Source of the DNA: Terriglobia bacterium
GTDB lineage: Bacteria; Acidobacteriota; Terriglobia; Terriglobales; Acidobacteriaceae
Reading direction: 5' to 3'
NCBI GenBank assembly: GCA_020073565.1
Contig: JAIQEY010000042.1
Coordinates: 1-52,042 of the forward strand
Length of the DNA stretch: 52,042 nucleotides
A model generated the notes under the pieces. That model worked only from the letters and a program-made list of their open reading frames with translations, was not told where the DNA came from and made no database searches. Numbering within the stretch: position 1 is the first letter of the stretch; each line of letters starts with the position of its first letter. This document shows, piece by piece, positions 8,607 through 17,561 of the stretch. The position numbers and the translations under genes are program-made.

Positions 8607-9395
8607 ATGACTCTGAATGGTTCGAGCGGAGGCGCTCGAGACGTGTCCGCACGTCTCTGGCGTTTTGGCGATTGTGAATTTGACGAACTGCGCCGCGAAT
8701 TGCGCGTGCGAGGCGGTCCGGTGGAACTGGAAGCGAAGCCGGTGGAGGTGCTGGTTCAGCTGCTGCACCATGCCGGGGAAGTGGTCACGAAAGAGGAACT
8801 GCTGGAGTCGGTTTGGCCGGGCGTCATGGTAGTCGACGGGTCGCTGGCCACGGCGATTTCGAAACTGCGCAAAGCCATCGGGGACGAGGAGCAGTTGACC
8901 ATCCTCACCGTGCCTCGGGTCGGGTATCGGCTGACAGTTCCTGCGCAGAGTAAAGCTCTGGCCGGTGGGATGTGGGCGGAACTGGGCCTGAAATCTGGCG
9001 ACAACGTTCCCGGACGTGAACAGTGGCGATTAACCCGGCAGCTGGATTTCTCAGGCTCCAGCGAAGTGTGGCTGGCGGAAAATCCTAAGACCCATGACGT
9101 GCGAGTATTCAAGTTCGCGAATGATGGCGCTCAGCTTCGGGGTCTGAAGCGCGAAGTGACGCTGGCACGGTTCTTGCGCGAGTCCCTGGGCGAGCGCCCG
9201 GACTTTGCGCGGGTGCTCGAATGGAATTTTGACGAGCCGCCTTTCTTTCTCGAAAGCGAATACGGCGGGGCCAACCTGGCCGAGTGGGCGGAAAAACAGG
9301 GCGGGCTGGAGGCTTCCGCGGGAAATGCGGCTGCAGCTACTGGCGAATGTGGCCAAGGCCGTAGCCGCGGCCCACGATTTGGGCGTGCTTCATAA
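8607..9395 (+). CDS. Winged-helix / Ser-Thr kinase regulator, 5' part (frameshifted gene)
   Basis: Residues 1-115 form an OmpR/CadC-like winged helix (LWRFGDCEFDELRRELRV, then VVTKEELLESVWPGVMVVDGSLATAISKLRKAIGD, ending PRVGYRLTVP). A protein kinase N-lobe follows, with LTRQLDFSGSSEVWLAEN as the nucleotide loop and RVFKFA holding the ATP-anchoring Lys. The frame is broken in a short TT run at 9314-9315: removing one T joins GGLEA directly to PREMRLQLLANVAKAVAAAHD in the next frame. Everything after about residue 236 in this frame is out-of-frame read-through. It is either a true mutation or an assembly error. The intact product would be a roughly 925-aa membrane-anchored regulator. Confidence 0.8.
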   Translation: MTLNGSSGGARDVSARLWRFGDCEFDELRRELRVRGGPVELEAKPVEVLVQLLHHAGEVVTKEELLESVWPGVMVVDGSLATAISKLRKAIGDEEQLTILTVPRVGYRLTVPAQSKALAGGMWAELGLKSGDNVPGREQWRLTRQLDFSGSSEVWLAENPKTHDVRVFKFANDGAQLRGLKREVTLARFLRESLGERPDFARVLEWNFDEPPFFLESEYGGANLAEWAEKQGGLEASAGNAAAATGECGQGRSRGPRFGRAS

Positions 9396-11388
9396 AGACT
9401 TGAAGCCGGCCAACGTGCTGATTGCGCCGGTGTCAGACAGCAAGAACTCTAACGGGCAAATCTCTCATCCCCAGATCAAGGTTGCCGACTTTGGCAGTGG
9501 AACCATGGCGGAACCCTCCCGGCTGGTCGCGCTCGGCATCACCAATCTGGGATTCACGCAGACTGCGACGCAAGAAGGCACGCTGACGGGCACGCTTGCT
9601 TACCTGGCGCCGGAGGTGCTGGCGGGACATTCGCCGACAGCTTCGGCGGACGTGTACGCGCTCGGCGTCATCCTGTTTCAACTGGTGGTCGGCGATTTCC
9701 GCAAGCCGCTCTCCCCGGGGTGGGAGGCCGGAATTGAGGACATGCTGCTCCGTGAAGATATTGCCGAAGCGGCTTGTGGCGATCCAGCCCGGCGACTGAA
9801 CAGCGCGGCCCAGTTGGCGGGGCGGCTCGAGAATCTGGAAGCGCGCCGCATCAAGCGCAATGAACTGAAGATGGCCGAGCAGCGCGCCCTGCTGGCGGAA
9901 AGAAAACTATCCGAGTCGAGGGCACGGCGGCCGTGGATCGCGATTGCAGTCGCCCTGCTGCTGATTGGACTCGGCGCAAGTCTCGTGCTCTACCGGAGAG
10001 CGTCCCGGGAACGCGACAACGCGACTCGGCAGACCCAGATCGCGGATTCCGTCAACCGGTTTCTAGCGAACGACCTGCTCGGTCGCAGTAATCCATTCCA
10101 GAGCGGGAAAGCGGATGAAACTCTGCTGGATGCGGTGAAACGGGCTTCGCCGGGCATCGACCGTCAATTTGCGAACGAGCCACAGGTTGCGGCTCGCCTT
10201 CACCACACCATCGCCCGGGCTCTCGACCTCCGCACCGATTACCCGGATGCGCGGCGGGAATACGATCGAGCAGCCGCGCTTTACGCGCAAAGTGAGGGCG
10301 CGCTATCCGAAGATGCCATCATCGCTCAATTGCAGCGCGCGGCCCTCGAGGCCAGAAGCTATCAGGAAGGGACGCTGGCGCTGGGAAAATCGATGGTGGC
10401 CGAGCAGGAAGCTCGCATTGCGAAGCTTCCAGCGCCGCGCGGCGATCTGATGGTGTGGCTCGCGACCGCGCGCGGCATGATCGCGCTGATCGGGAACGAC
10501 GCCCAGGCCGCAAAAGACAACTTCCAGGCGGCGTCCGACCGGGCCGCGACCGTTCCAGCGATTGATGAGAACACCCGGCTGGCGCTCAAGCAGCGACTGG
10601 CTTTTTCCAACATCCGTCTGGGGAATGGCGCCGAAGCGGAACGCCTGTTTCGCGACTTGATCGCCGCTTATTCGCGTACCAGCGGACCCGACAGTGCGGA
10701 AGTGCTCCGCGTTCGCCTGAATCTAGCCCAGGCTTTCATGATCCAGAACAGGAATGCCGAGGCGGTGGACGAGGCCAACCAGATTTATCCCGCGTTTGTG
10801 GCTAGGCTGGGCCGCGACCACGAACTGACAATGCAGCTGCTGAGTACCCGCGCGCAGTGCGAAGGAACGTTGGGGCGGTGGGAAGACGCCATTCGCGACG
10901 GTCTCCAGGTACACGAACTCGCGGTCGAGAAACAGGGGCCGTCTTCGTTCTTCGCCATCGCGTCGCTCGCGGATACAGCCCTGGCTCAATGCCGCGGCGG
11001 ACATGATACTCAAGGCGAGACCAACGCGCGCCGCGCCTACGAGACATCGAAGAAGGCTTTCGGCGAGCGCGCCGGACTCACGGGTGCTTCCGCAGAGACC
11101 CTCGCCGATTGCCTCATTGGACGGAACCAACTCGATGAGGCTTCGAGATTGCTAGCGGATATCGATAGCAAGGCGGTGGCACAGTTGGCCGGCATCCCCG
11201 ACTGGTCGGCGAACATCGACCTTGCTCAGGCTGAGATCGCTTACCAACGCGGTGACTATGCAGCGGCGCGCAAGCACGTTCAGCTAGCCATCCCTGTTTT
11301 TTCGCGCGCCGATGCAGAGCCGTATCAAAAGCACAGGCTGGAGCGTCTGCTTGCGGCCCTCGATCAGCGCATGGTGCAGTCCCGGTAG
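9205..11388 (+). CDS. Winged-helix / Ser-Thr kinase / TPR regulator, 3' part
   Basis: Continuation of the gene begun at 8607, with real coding from about 9316. It shows the kinase catalytic loop VLHKDLKPANVL (HKD variant of HRD), the magnesium loop VADFGSG, the APE-like element LAPEVL, and VYALGVILFQLV. Next come a coiled stretch (EARRIKRNELKMAEQRALLAERKL) and one membrane helix (WIAIAVALLLIGLGASLVLY). Some 450 periplasmic residues of TPR-like helices follow (LHHTIARALDLRTDYPDARREYDRAAALY and similar). The layout suggests sensing outside and kinase or DNA-binding activity inside. The in-frame ATG at 9205 is not the real start; it overlaps the 5' part. Confidence 0.8.
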   Translation: MRGCSNGILTSRLSFSKANTAGPTWPSGRKNRAGWRLPREMRLQLLANVAKAVAAAHDLGVLHKDLKPANVLIAPVSDSKNSNGQISHPQIKVADFGSGTMAEPSRLVALGITNLGFTQTATQEGTLTGTLAYLAPEVLAGHSPTASADVYALGVILFQLVVGDFRKPLSPGWEAGIEDMLLREDIAEAACGDPARRLNSAAQLAGRLENLEARRIKRNELKMAEQRALLAERKLSESRARRPWIAIAVALLLIGLGASLVLYRRASRERDNATRQTQIADSVNRFLANDLLGRSNPFQSGKADETLLDAVKRASPGIDRQFANEPQVAARLHHTIARALDLRTDYPDARREYDRAAALYAQSEGALSEDAIIAQLQRAALEARSYQEGTLALGKSMVAEQEARIAKLPAPRGDLMVWLATARGMIALIGNDAQAAKDNFQAASDRAATVPAIDENTRLALKQRLAFSNIRLGNGAEAERLFRDLIAAYSRTSGPDSAEVLRVRLNLAQAFMIQNRNAEAVDEANQIYPAFVARLGRDHELTMQLLSTRAQCEGTLGRWEDAIRDGLQVHELAVEKQGPSSFFAIASLADTALAQCRGGHDTQGETNARRAYETSKKAFGERAGLTGASAETLADCLIGRNQLDEASRLLADIDSKAVAQLAGIPDWSANIDLAQAEIAYQRGDYAAARKHVQLAIPVFSRADAEPYQKHRLERLLAALDQRMVQSR

Positions 11389-11510
11389 GAGGTGATTCCG
11401 CAGTCTCGCGGCTGCCTACGACCAACGCCGGAAGAAGAGGGCCTAGCACGCGACCGGCTCGGCCTTTTGGCTGAGCGTGGCCAACTAGAGTCCATCCAAG
11501 GCCGAGTAAC

Positions 11511-11702
11511 CTAGAGAGGATAGCCCAGTATTCTTCCGATCCGGTAGCCTGCGTCCAGGAGTTGGTCGGCCTGATTCACGGCGATGGTCCTACCCGATTG
11601 CTCCAGCACGTCCGAAACGAACGCCAGCAATTCCACAGGGTGGTCACCCGGAGGAGGCGAGAACATCACTGCTGCCGCGGTTTGCAGCCGATCTTCCAGC
11701 AT
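11511..11702 (-). CDS. Small hypothetical ORF
   Basis: 63 aa from an ATG without an obvious ribosome site. The frame is open a little further upstream (FQIQQAVAKMLEDRL). The composition is protein-like (VELLAFVSDVLEQSGRTIAVNQADQLLDAGYRIGRI), with two amphipathic helices. No family recognised. It could be the 3' remnant of a longer gene. Confidence 0.35.
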   Translation of the reverse strand: MLEDRLQTAAAVMFSPPPGDHPVELLAFVSDVLEQSGRTIAVNQADQLLDAGYRIGRILGYPL

Positions 11703-11780
11703 TTTGGCAACCGCTTGCTGTATTTGGAAGGTGGTTTACCAGATTGATTAGATCGTTTAGTTGAGCAGATGCCATTCTGG

Positions 11781-12146
11781 CTAGAAACATTTTGAGGGTC
11801 GTCGTAAGGCATCATAGTGTTCGTCGTAAGGCTCGAATGGCTCGCTTTCCCGGAAGGCGGCCGCGATGCTGACTACGTCCTGAATCACCTGCGGATCAAA
11901 GAACAGCCGCCACTGCACGTATCCGTTCGGGAGCCACGCTAGTCTCTCAGCGTGGAAGGATTCCCAACAGGAGCCGATGTTGAAGGAGCCTTCCAGTTGC
12001 TCGCCCATGCCCGTGGTTGGAATCACTCCGACTTTAGCAAACACGGCTCTCTCGGAAGTGCGAATACTGCTTACTTGCACGTGACGGATCAGCCACTTCT
12101 CACAAAAGATTGCTCTCCTACCCTCAGCATCATTGATATTTTGCAA
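11781..12146 (-). CDS. Hypothetical protein, perhaps 5'-truncated
   Basis: 121 aa from a TTG. The frame is open and coding-like for about 27 further codons upstream (WSTGESTTALEAIRGSEVTLQ) to a TAA near 12229, without an ATG, so the true start may be lost. The visible protein is rich in aromatic and acidic residues (WLIRHVQVSS, GMGEQLEGSFNIG, WLPNGYVQWRLFFDPQVIQDVV). No family recognised. It lies just downstream of the TIR-ATPase gene on the same strand, but the gap and missing start make coupling doubtful. Confidence 0.42.
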   Translation of the reverse strand: MQNINDAEGRRAIFCEKWLIRHVQVSSIRTSERAVFAKVGVIPTTGMGEQLEGSFNIGSCWESFHAERLAWLPNGYVQWRLFFDPQVIQDVVSIAAAFRESEPFEPYDEHYDALRRPSKCF

Positions 12147-12267
12147 CGTGACTTCTGAGCCTCTTATTGCTTCCAGTGCGGTCGTACTTTCTCCGGTTGA
12201 CCAGCGCGGGAGCGTTGGACATTATGCAGACGAGGAGATGGGCAAAGTGCTAAGCGTTGGCTGCGCC

Positions 12268-15200
12268 CTAGCGCCCCGCCCTCAAGCGCAATCGCTGTTG
12301 CTTGAGATCTTCAAAGTCAGCTAGATTCGCCTGGCCCAGCCCATCGGGCACCTTTACCTTTGGATCCAGGTAAATGGCCCGAAGGATGGGATGGAAGACT
12401 CGGTTGACGAAAACCCGCTCTTGCCGAGCCGTTGCGGTTGAGTGCCGGATCAGGTAGAAAGCTATCTCGCGTAGTCGAGCAGATCCGCGTTTTACGAGTC
12501 TTCGGACTAAGTCTACAAATTCCTCTCGATCCTCTTCTTTATATCGCGTCTGGTACCAATGCCCGAGCGCGAAGTTCAGCTCTCTCTTCATGTAGAACGC
12601 AGTCGGTGACCTTCTCATGGCCCATTCCGGCCTGAACCAGTGACGATTGTCGAGCAGGTCAAACGATTCCACACCTTTGGCATCCACCAGTTGTCTTAAG
12701 AACTCCCGGATCAGCCACTCACGATAGAAGTAGCAGACATCAGAATTGCGCTCTTTCATGTCGGCCTTATTAGCGTATTTCTGACGATACGCGTTCGCTT
12801 CTATCTCGGCTCTGGCTGCGTCGACGTGCAGGAAATCCATGATGAAATCGATACGGCTCTCCACGCCATGGATGACATTCTCCACCGCATTCTCTGACTC
12901 AGCGGCGAGATCTTCCGTAATTTTTCTACCATGCGATCGCCGATGTGTTGCCGGCCCCTCGCTGTCCAGCACCTCGCAGCCGGTCAGACAAAGCATCGCA
13001 TCCTTGAGTTCGTCTGCGTCCGATGACCTAGGAAACAAGCGCCGCACTATATAGAGAAAGTAACTCTGAAGCTCTCCCGCTCGAATCTGGGAAAACCGCG
13101 GCTGTAATAGCCTCAGGCGCCTTGGCAGTGTCAGTACTTCGGATCGCGCTTCCGCGCAGAAGTGCATCAACCCGAAAAGATCCCGCCTGTTCTCGCGAAT
13201 AGCTCCGCCCTGAGAGGCCCAGTCGGCAACTACCTGCTGCGCCTGTCTGGGCGCTTTGGGTCCAGCGAACCACGGCGCGGCGGACGGCAGTTTATCGTCT
13301 ATTAACGGCTGAACCCAGAGCGCCCGTTGGAACTGATCGAGCGGGTCGTTGTTACGCAACCTGCTTGTGATCTGAAGCAGTAAGAACTCGAGCACACCTT
13401 CCGCGCTGATGACACTCCCTTGTGTGACCCCGAACCAGGCCTCCAGCAAATCAACAAAGGCCTTAAATTGCTGCTGCCTTGCCTCTTCCCATCCTGCGAT
13501 TCGTCTGGCGAGGTGGAATTGCCAGAAAGATTCGAATCTTGGTTCAACACGCCTCCTACTGCCTTGATCGCGGTCGACGATCAAGGCAAGAAGGTTCATG
13601 TCAGAAAGACCGATAATCACCTTTTCCGCAACATCCGCCTTGCCTAGCTCGAAACCCTCGGTGGTCTTCTTCGTAAAGTAATCCTGGATCTGATTGAAAA
13701 ACGGCTGTAGTTCTCCGGTTCTCGCCATCAACTCTGCGATGAGCCAGATCGCCTGTTCAAACTGTCGTGGAACAAGGTCCTCGTAGCCCTCATCCAGCGC
13801 AGCGATCCGAAGACTCTGGAATTTCTCGATGAATTCGACAAAGTTCAGCGAGAGAGCCTGATCGAGCGGAAACGCCAGTTTGTCTTTGAGCTCCAACATC
13901 ACCCACGCAAGGAACGGACTTGCCAGATTTCGAGCCACCGTTTCGTCGCGCTCGGTTTTGTTGAGGTAATCGAGCGCGATCGTTTGTTCCGTCAGCCGGT
14001 CGCGGATGATCCTCAGTCCGGTCTCCTTCGTGCGGTTCGCTTGATCTAGGTCGAGCCAACCCGAAAGGTTCGCGCATTCGACACGGTCGTCCCAACTGCG
14101 GCGCCAAGCCAGCTCGCGCCAAAGCTCAGCATTCCGCGATACTTCGTCGTAGCGAGCCGGATTCAGTGTGATGATCCACCGGAAGTAACGAAAATTACTC
14201 CTATAAATCACATCGGCGAGCGACTCTGCGAACCCAGGTTTCCGCGCCTGCCATCGTTCCAGATTGTCCACCACAAACACGACCTGGGTTTGCTCGTAGG
14301 TATCCTCGAGGAAGCGACTGAACTCCTCGAGACTGATCCAGTTGTGTCGCGTTGCCCGCCGCACCTCATCCAGAAGGATCTGGTCGATAGGCATCGAGGG
14401 CAGGGCTGTATCCCCGAGGACCAAGATCAAAGCACTAGGATCCTGTTCGCCATGCATTCGTTCGTCCAAAATGGACGCGATCAGGTGTGTTTTCCCGGAC
14501 CCGGGGAAACCAGCCACGAGCAAACAACGCCTAAATTCCGGATCGCGAGCCTCATGGCCCAAAGCCCAAAGATCCCGCTGGAGAGACTCAAGCCTCTCGC
14601 GCTCGTCATTAAGACGCGCCCGGGCTTTGATGATTTCTGCGGTTTCGCCGTCAGCGCGTTTCGGATCGGCCGCTCGTCTTTTCAGTTCCTCGAGTGAACT
14701 CTTTGTTTTCGCAAGTTGAGTCGTGACCGACTTTTCGTTTTTGTCAGAAGCGGCCTTTCGGATGCCGGCGAGTATTGCCGGGTAATCGTCCGAGCAATCC
14801 ACCGAGGAGATGTCCTTTAATAAAGAGACCAATTCTGGATCGGCACCAGCCGCGGTCTTCGCATCCTCTAGCTTCCTGCTTACCCATGCATGCCAGGGCT
14901 CGTCTGTGAGGAACTGGTGCACTGCCTCGCGCAGAGGTGGGGGGACGCTCGTGGCACCCCAACGATCCCGAAGTTCCTCATGGAGCAACCAACCCCACGA
15001 GCGAATATGCTCGCGACGGCAGATCTCTGTGAAATTATCCAGCGCGCCTTGATCTTTGGCTGGTCTTGCCGCAATGGCGCTCCTGATTTTCTCAAGTAAG
15101 AGGTTGAACTCTGGCGCGGGCGGGCTCTGATCCCAGTCCAGCAACCGGGCTCCTTCCACCACATTGAGAGGCGGAATAAGCTTCACGTCGGCTTCTGCAA

Positions 15201-15453
15201 TGATTGGAATCACTTTTGTTCCGGCGTAGTTTGCTTCCGCAAGCACCCAACGCGAGTCCATCGCCGTGCTCGAGCACAAAACTAAGGTGCAGGCGGCGGC
15301 GTCGATCTCATCCGCGATGACGCGAGGAAATGTAGAACCAGGAATCAATTTCTGATCCCACCACACGTCGATTCCCGCTGCCGTCAGCGCGGCTCTGAGT
15401 TTGTCCGCCTTAGGACGGTCGGAGCTGGTGTAGCTGATAAGAGCCTGCGTCAT
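12268..15453 (-). CDS. TIR domain / STAND-type P-loop ATPase (NLR-like)
   Basis: A 1061-aa protein from the ATG at 15453; a TTG at 15462 is also possible and no clear ribosome site is seen. Residues 3-130 are a TIR domain (ALISYTSSDRPKADKLRAAL; WWDQKLIPG; the putative NADase Glu in SRWVLAEANYA, about residue 73). A helical and coiled-coil linker (about 240-300, EELKRR...ARLNDERERLESLQ) leads to a P-loop ATPase with Walker A GFPGSGKTH (about 315-323) and Walker B VVFVVDNLE. The remaining 600 residues are helical, with no repeat I can name. Bacterial TIR-NTPases often act in antiphage defence by NAD depletion after oligomerisation. That role is inferred here. No effector partner gene adjoins it. 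Confidence 0.85.
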   Translation of the reverse strand: MTQALISYTSSDRPKADKLRAALTAAGIDVWWDQKLIPGSTFPRVIADEIDAAACTLVLCSSTAMDSRWVLAEANYAGTKVIPIIAEADVKLIPPLNVVEGARLLDWDQSPPAPEFNLLLEKIRSAIAARPAKDQGALDNFTEICRREHIRSWGWLLHEELRDRWGATSVPPPLREAVHQFLTDEPWHAWVSRKLEDAKTAAGADPELVSLLKDISSVDCSDDYPAILAGIRKAASDKNEKSVTTQLAKTKSSLEELKRRAADPKRADGETAEIIKARARLNDERERLESLQRDLWALGHEARDPEFRRCLLVAGFPGSGKTHLIASILDERMHGEQDPSALILVLGDTALPSMPIDQILLDEVRRATRHNWISLEEFSRFLEDTYEQTQVVFVVDNLERWQARKPGFAESLADVIYRSNFRYFRWIITLNPARYDEVSRNAELWRELAWRRSWDDRVECANLSGWLDLDQANRTKETGLRIIRDRLTEQTIALDYLNKTERDETVARNLASPFLAWVMLELKDKLAFPLDQALSLNFVEFIEKFQSLRIAALDEGYEDLVPRQFEQAIWLIAELMARTGELQPFFNQIQDYFTKKTTEGFELGKADVAEKVIIGLSDMNLLALIVDRDQGSRRRVEPRFESFWQFHLARRIAGWEEARQQQFKAFVDLLEAWFGVTQGSVISAEGVLEFLLLQITSRLRNNDPLDQFQRALWVQPLIDDKLPSAAPWFAGPKAPRQAQQVVADWASQGGAIRENRRDLFGLMHFCAEARSEVLTLPRRLRLLQPRFSQIRAGELQSYFLYIVRRLFPRSSDADELKDAMLCLTGCEVLDSEGPATHRRSHGRKITEDLAAESENAVENVIHGVESRIDFIMDFLHVDAARAEIEANAYRQKYANKADMKERNSDVCYFYREWLIREFLRQLVDAKGVESFDLLDNRHWFRPEWAMRRSPTAFYMKRELNFALGHWYQTRYKEEDREEFVDLVRRLVKRGSARLREIAFYLIRHSTATARQERVFVNRVFHPILRAIYLDPKVKVPDGLGQANLADFEDLKQQRLRLRAGR

Positions 15454-15486
15454 CGGACTCAAACTAACGCACGCGTGCTTTAGCCG

Positions 15487-15789
15487 TCAACGAGAGGTGG
15501 TCGGGTTCGGGTTGACAGGACGGTCCGTTCGATTCGTGAAGTCGATGTACTGTATACAGATAGCTGGTCGTGCGCTTTGGGTCGCGATCAGCATGCGGTC
15601 CGGCAATTGTTGCGGCTGATTGTGGTATAAGCAGCGGCAGCGTGCCAGGCCGAGGTCGATCCTCGGATGCATCGTGCCAGCGTAGACATCTGCGATCAAC
15701 CGCGCAACCGTGTTCCGCACGGCCAGCGCAGACGACCGATGGAGCCACATGGAGTGATCTGGTGCTGGCAAATGTCTCCGCTGCTCCAC
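15487..15789 (-). pseudogene. Decayed copy of the ARLIADVYAG / LRAIE small-protein family
   Basis: The reading frame contains LAVRNTVARLIADVYAGTMHPRI, closely matching LAVRDAIARLIADVYAGKVHPRI at 314-547. The LRAIE...RLAKLE half that should follow is gone and replaced by unrelated residues. It sits directly upstream of the TIR-ATPase gene, so this fragment and the fragment on its other side mark an old recombination joint. Confidence 0.5.
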
Positions 15790-16110
15790 ACACCGTCAGC
15801 CACCGGGACCTCGGCGATTATCTCCATCTGATGGCCATCGGCAAAGATTTCTATGGAGTCTTTTCCGCCGACAATGCCCCCCCACCCCGCAAACTTCCCC
15901 AATCAGGTTGTGTACCTGCGATTCGCTGATTTCACCACCCACCAGTTATTCGCCGATGCTGGCCACACCGTTCCAGTGGCCACCTCCATCGATCCTTTCT
16001 TCTTTCACGTAACGGAACCGCCCGCGTTCCAGTACGCTGCAAAATTCATCTGCGGGCGAACCGACGAGGACGAAGCAGAGCACGGCGGGGGGATGTTCGC
16101 AATTCGCTAG
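15786..16110 (+). pseudogene. C-terminal fragment of a BNR/sialidase-like secreted protein, frameshifted
   Basis: The first frame reads HRDLGDYLHLMAIGKDFYGVFSADNAP. A run of seven C at 15877-15883 then breaks it, and the next frame carries on as HPANFPNQVVYLRFADFTTHQLF..., then SIDPFFFHVTE and QYAAKFICG. With six C the two parts join as one continuous protein. The GDY...FYGVFSxxNxPxxxxFPxxVVYxR pattern is one I associate with the ends of BNR-repeat/exo-sialidase-like proteins (family recall, not tested). The N-terminal propeller is absent. It overlaps the acyl-CoA dehydrogenase 3' end by 4 nt. Confidence 0.5.
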
Positions 16111-17372
16111 CCCCACCGGGGTTGTTCATCCAGGCTGATACCCAGCGCGGTTTTCGCCACCACTTCATGGGTGAGGAAGGAATTCGCGGGATGAATTCGG
16201 CCCAGACGCGCATCGCGGATCAATCGCTCGTAACCTGCCGAGCGAAAGATTCCGTTGCCGCCGGTCACATCCAGCCCTAGATCCACAACGCGCCAGGATC
16301 CCTCGACCGCACGGTATTTGGCCGCAAAGATTTTTGAGGGCCAACCGGCGCCGTGATCGACGCCATTCGACCAGTCCTCGGCGACCGACTCCAGATGCGG
16401 TCCGACTGATTCAAGTTCGATGACCATTTCGGCAATGGCGTGCTGGATCTCGGGGTGATACGCCATCGAACGAGAGAGAGCGAGTGAGCCTTTGGTCTTC
16501 GTAGTGTCGATGCTCTGGTCCAGCGCACGTTTGGCGAGTCCGTAATAGATGTTGCCAAAGCCCATCAGGGCCCAGGCCAAGACTCCGAGTACGAAATGAT
16601 CGATTCCCGCCCCGCCAGCAGGCACGACGCGGGCCACGTAACGGTCCGGAACAAACGCATTCTCCAGTACAGTGTCATCGCTGCGGGTCGCACGCATGCC
16701 CAGGACATCCCAGGTTTCCTTGATTGTGTATCCTGCGGTGTCGCGCGGCATGAAGGCGTGAACGATCTTTGGTTGGCTAGGGTCGCTGGTGTCCATCCCG
16801 TGCAAGCCAAACCGGGTCCAGACGGGCGTCAGGCTGCCAAAGTGCTTCCGGCCCGTGAACCTGTAGCCGCCGTCGACCCGTTCTGCTTTCGAGGTCGAGA
16901 GCAGAACCGGCACATCATTGCCGCTTTCCGCATGGCCGGCTGCGAAGATCTCGCCCGCGGCTGCCTCGCGCAGGATCCATTCCAGTGAGAAGTCTCCGCG
17001 GCGCCAAAGATCGGCTGCGACGCCGAGCCAATAAAGATGCATGTTTACGGCAAGCGCAGTTGCGGGCGCGTGATACGCTAACCGGCGTTGCTCCCGGCAT
17101 ACTTCAGCCAGCGTCATGCCCGCCCCGCCGAATTCCGGCGGCAGAGGCAACAGCAGATACTTCGCAGCCCGGAGTTCCTCGAAATCTTCTGTAAAGAAGC
17201 GGTTTTCCCGATCGTAGGAGGCGGCGCGTGACGCAAAACGCGCGAGCATTTCTTCGCTAAGCACGTTCTTGACAAGTCGCAGCGAGGACGTACTCGTGTT
17301 TTTGGCATCATGCGCGCCGCCATTGCCGCTTGCGCGCTCTTTGGAGGCAGTTACGTTAGGAGCTGGATTCAT
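16107..17372 (-). CDS. Acyl-CoA dehydrogenase family flavoprotein
   Basis: 421 aa from the ATG at 17372, preceded by AGGAGAAG; upstream in-frame codons are ignored. Helical N-terminal domain: LPLPPEFGGAGMTLAEVCREQRRLAYHAPATALAVNMH. Middle beta domain: AAGHAESGNDVPV, GGYRFTGRKHFGSLTPVW, WDVLGMRATRSDDTVLENAFVP, the usual acyl/FAD-facing strands. C-terminal helical domain: MGFGNIYYGLAKRALDQS, DVTGGNGIFRSAGYERLIRDARLG. FAD-dependent alpha,beta-dehydrogenation of an acyl or related thioester is expected, but substrate is not predictable and monooxygenase-like members exist. Its ATG overlaps the stop of a 55-aa ORF (ATGA), so it is translationally coupled in a minus-strand operon with the methyltransferase. 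Confidence 0.88.
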   Translation of the reverse strand: MNPAPNVTASKERASGNGGAHDAKNTSTSSLRLVKNVLSEEMLARFASRAASYDRENRFFTEDFEELRAAKYLLLPLPPEFGGAGMTLAEVCREQRRLAYHAPATALAVNMHLYWLGVAADLWRRGDFSLEWILREAAAGEIFAAGHAESGNDVPVLLSTSKAERVDGGYRFTGRKHFGSLTPVWTRFGLHGMDTSDPSQPKIVHAFMPRDTAGYTIKETWDVLGMRATRSDDTVLENAFVPDRYVARVVPAGGAGIDHFVLGVLAWALMGFGNIYYGLAKRALDQSIDTTKTKGSLALSRSMAYHPEIQHAIAEMVIELESVGPHLESVAEDWSNGVDHGAGWPSKIFAAKYRAVEGSWRVVDLGLDVTGGNGIFRSAGYERLIRDARLGRIHPANSFLTHEVVAKTALGISLDEQPRWG

Positions 17373-17536
17373 TTGGCTTCTCCTGCTGAAGTCCAATTTT
17401 CCGGATATTCTACATCGCTGGATGTCCCGTCAGAGCCGAGCCCGGTGTCGCCATCAGCCTCACGGTCTCTGCCAAACACCCAAACGATGAGGTCGTGCAA
17501 GCATGACTGCGCGATTTCCTTGTCGATATCTGCCAT
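17369..17536 (-). CDS. 55-aa ORF translationally coupled to the acyl-CoA dehydrogenase
   Basis: Begins MADIDKEIAQSCLHDLIVWVF, then turns acidic and Gly/Ser-rich and ends EAK. GGAG lies 10 nt upstream. The TGA overlaps the ATG of the dehydrogenase by 4 nt, and the start lies 25 nt after the methyltransferase stop. Both spacings are typical of operon genes. The first 22 residues could form one amphipathic helix. No family recognised, and no Ser-attachment motif of a carrier protein is visible. The coupling is the main argument that it is real. Confidence 0.5.
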   Translation of the reverse strand: MADIDKEIAQSCLHDLIVWVFGRDREADGDTGLGSDGTSSDVEYPENWTSAGEAK

Positions 17537-17561
17537 GCTCGTGCGACTCCGCCGACCTAAG

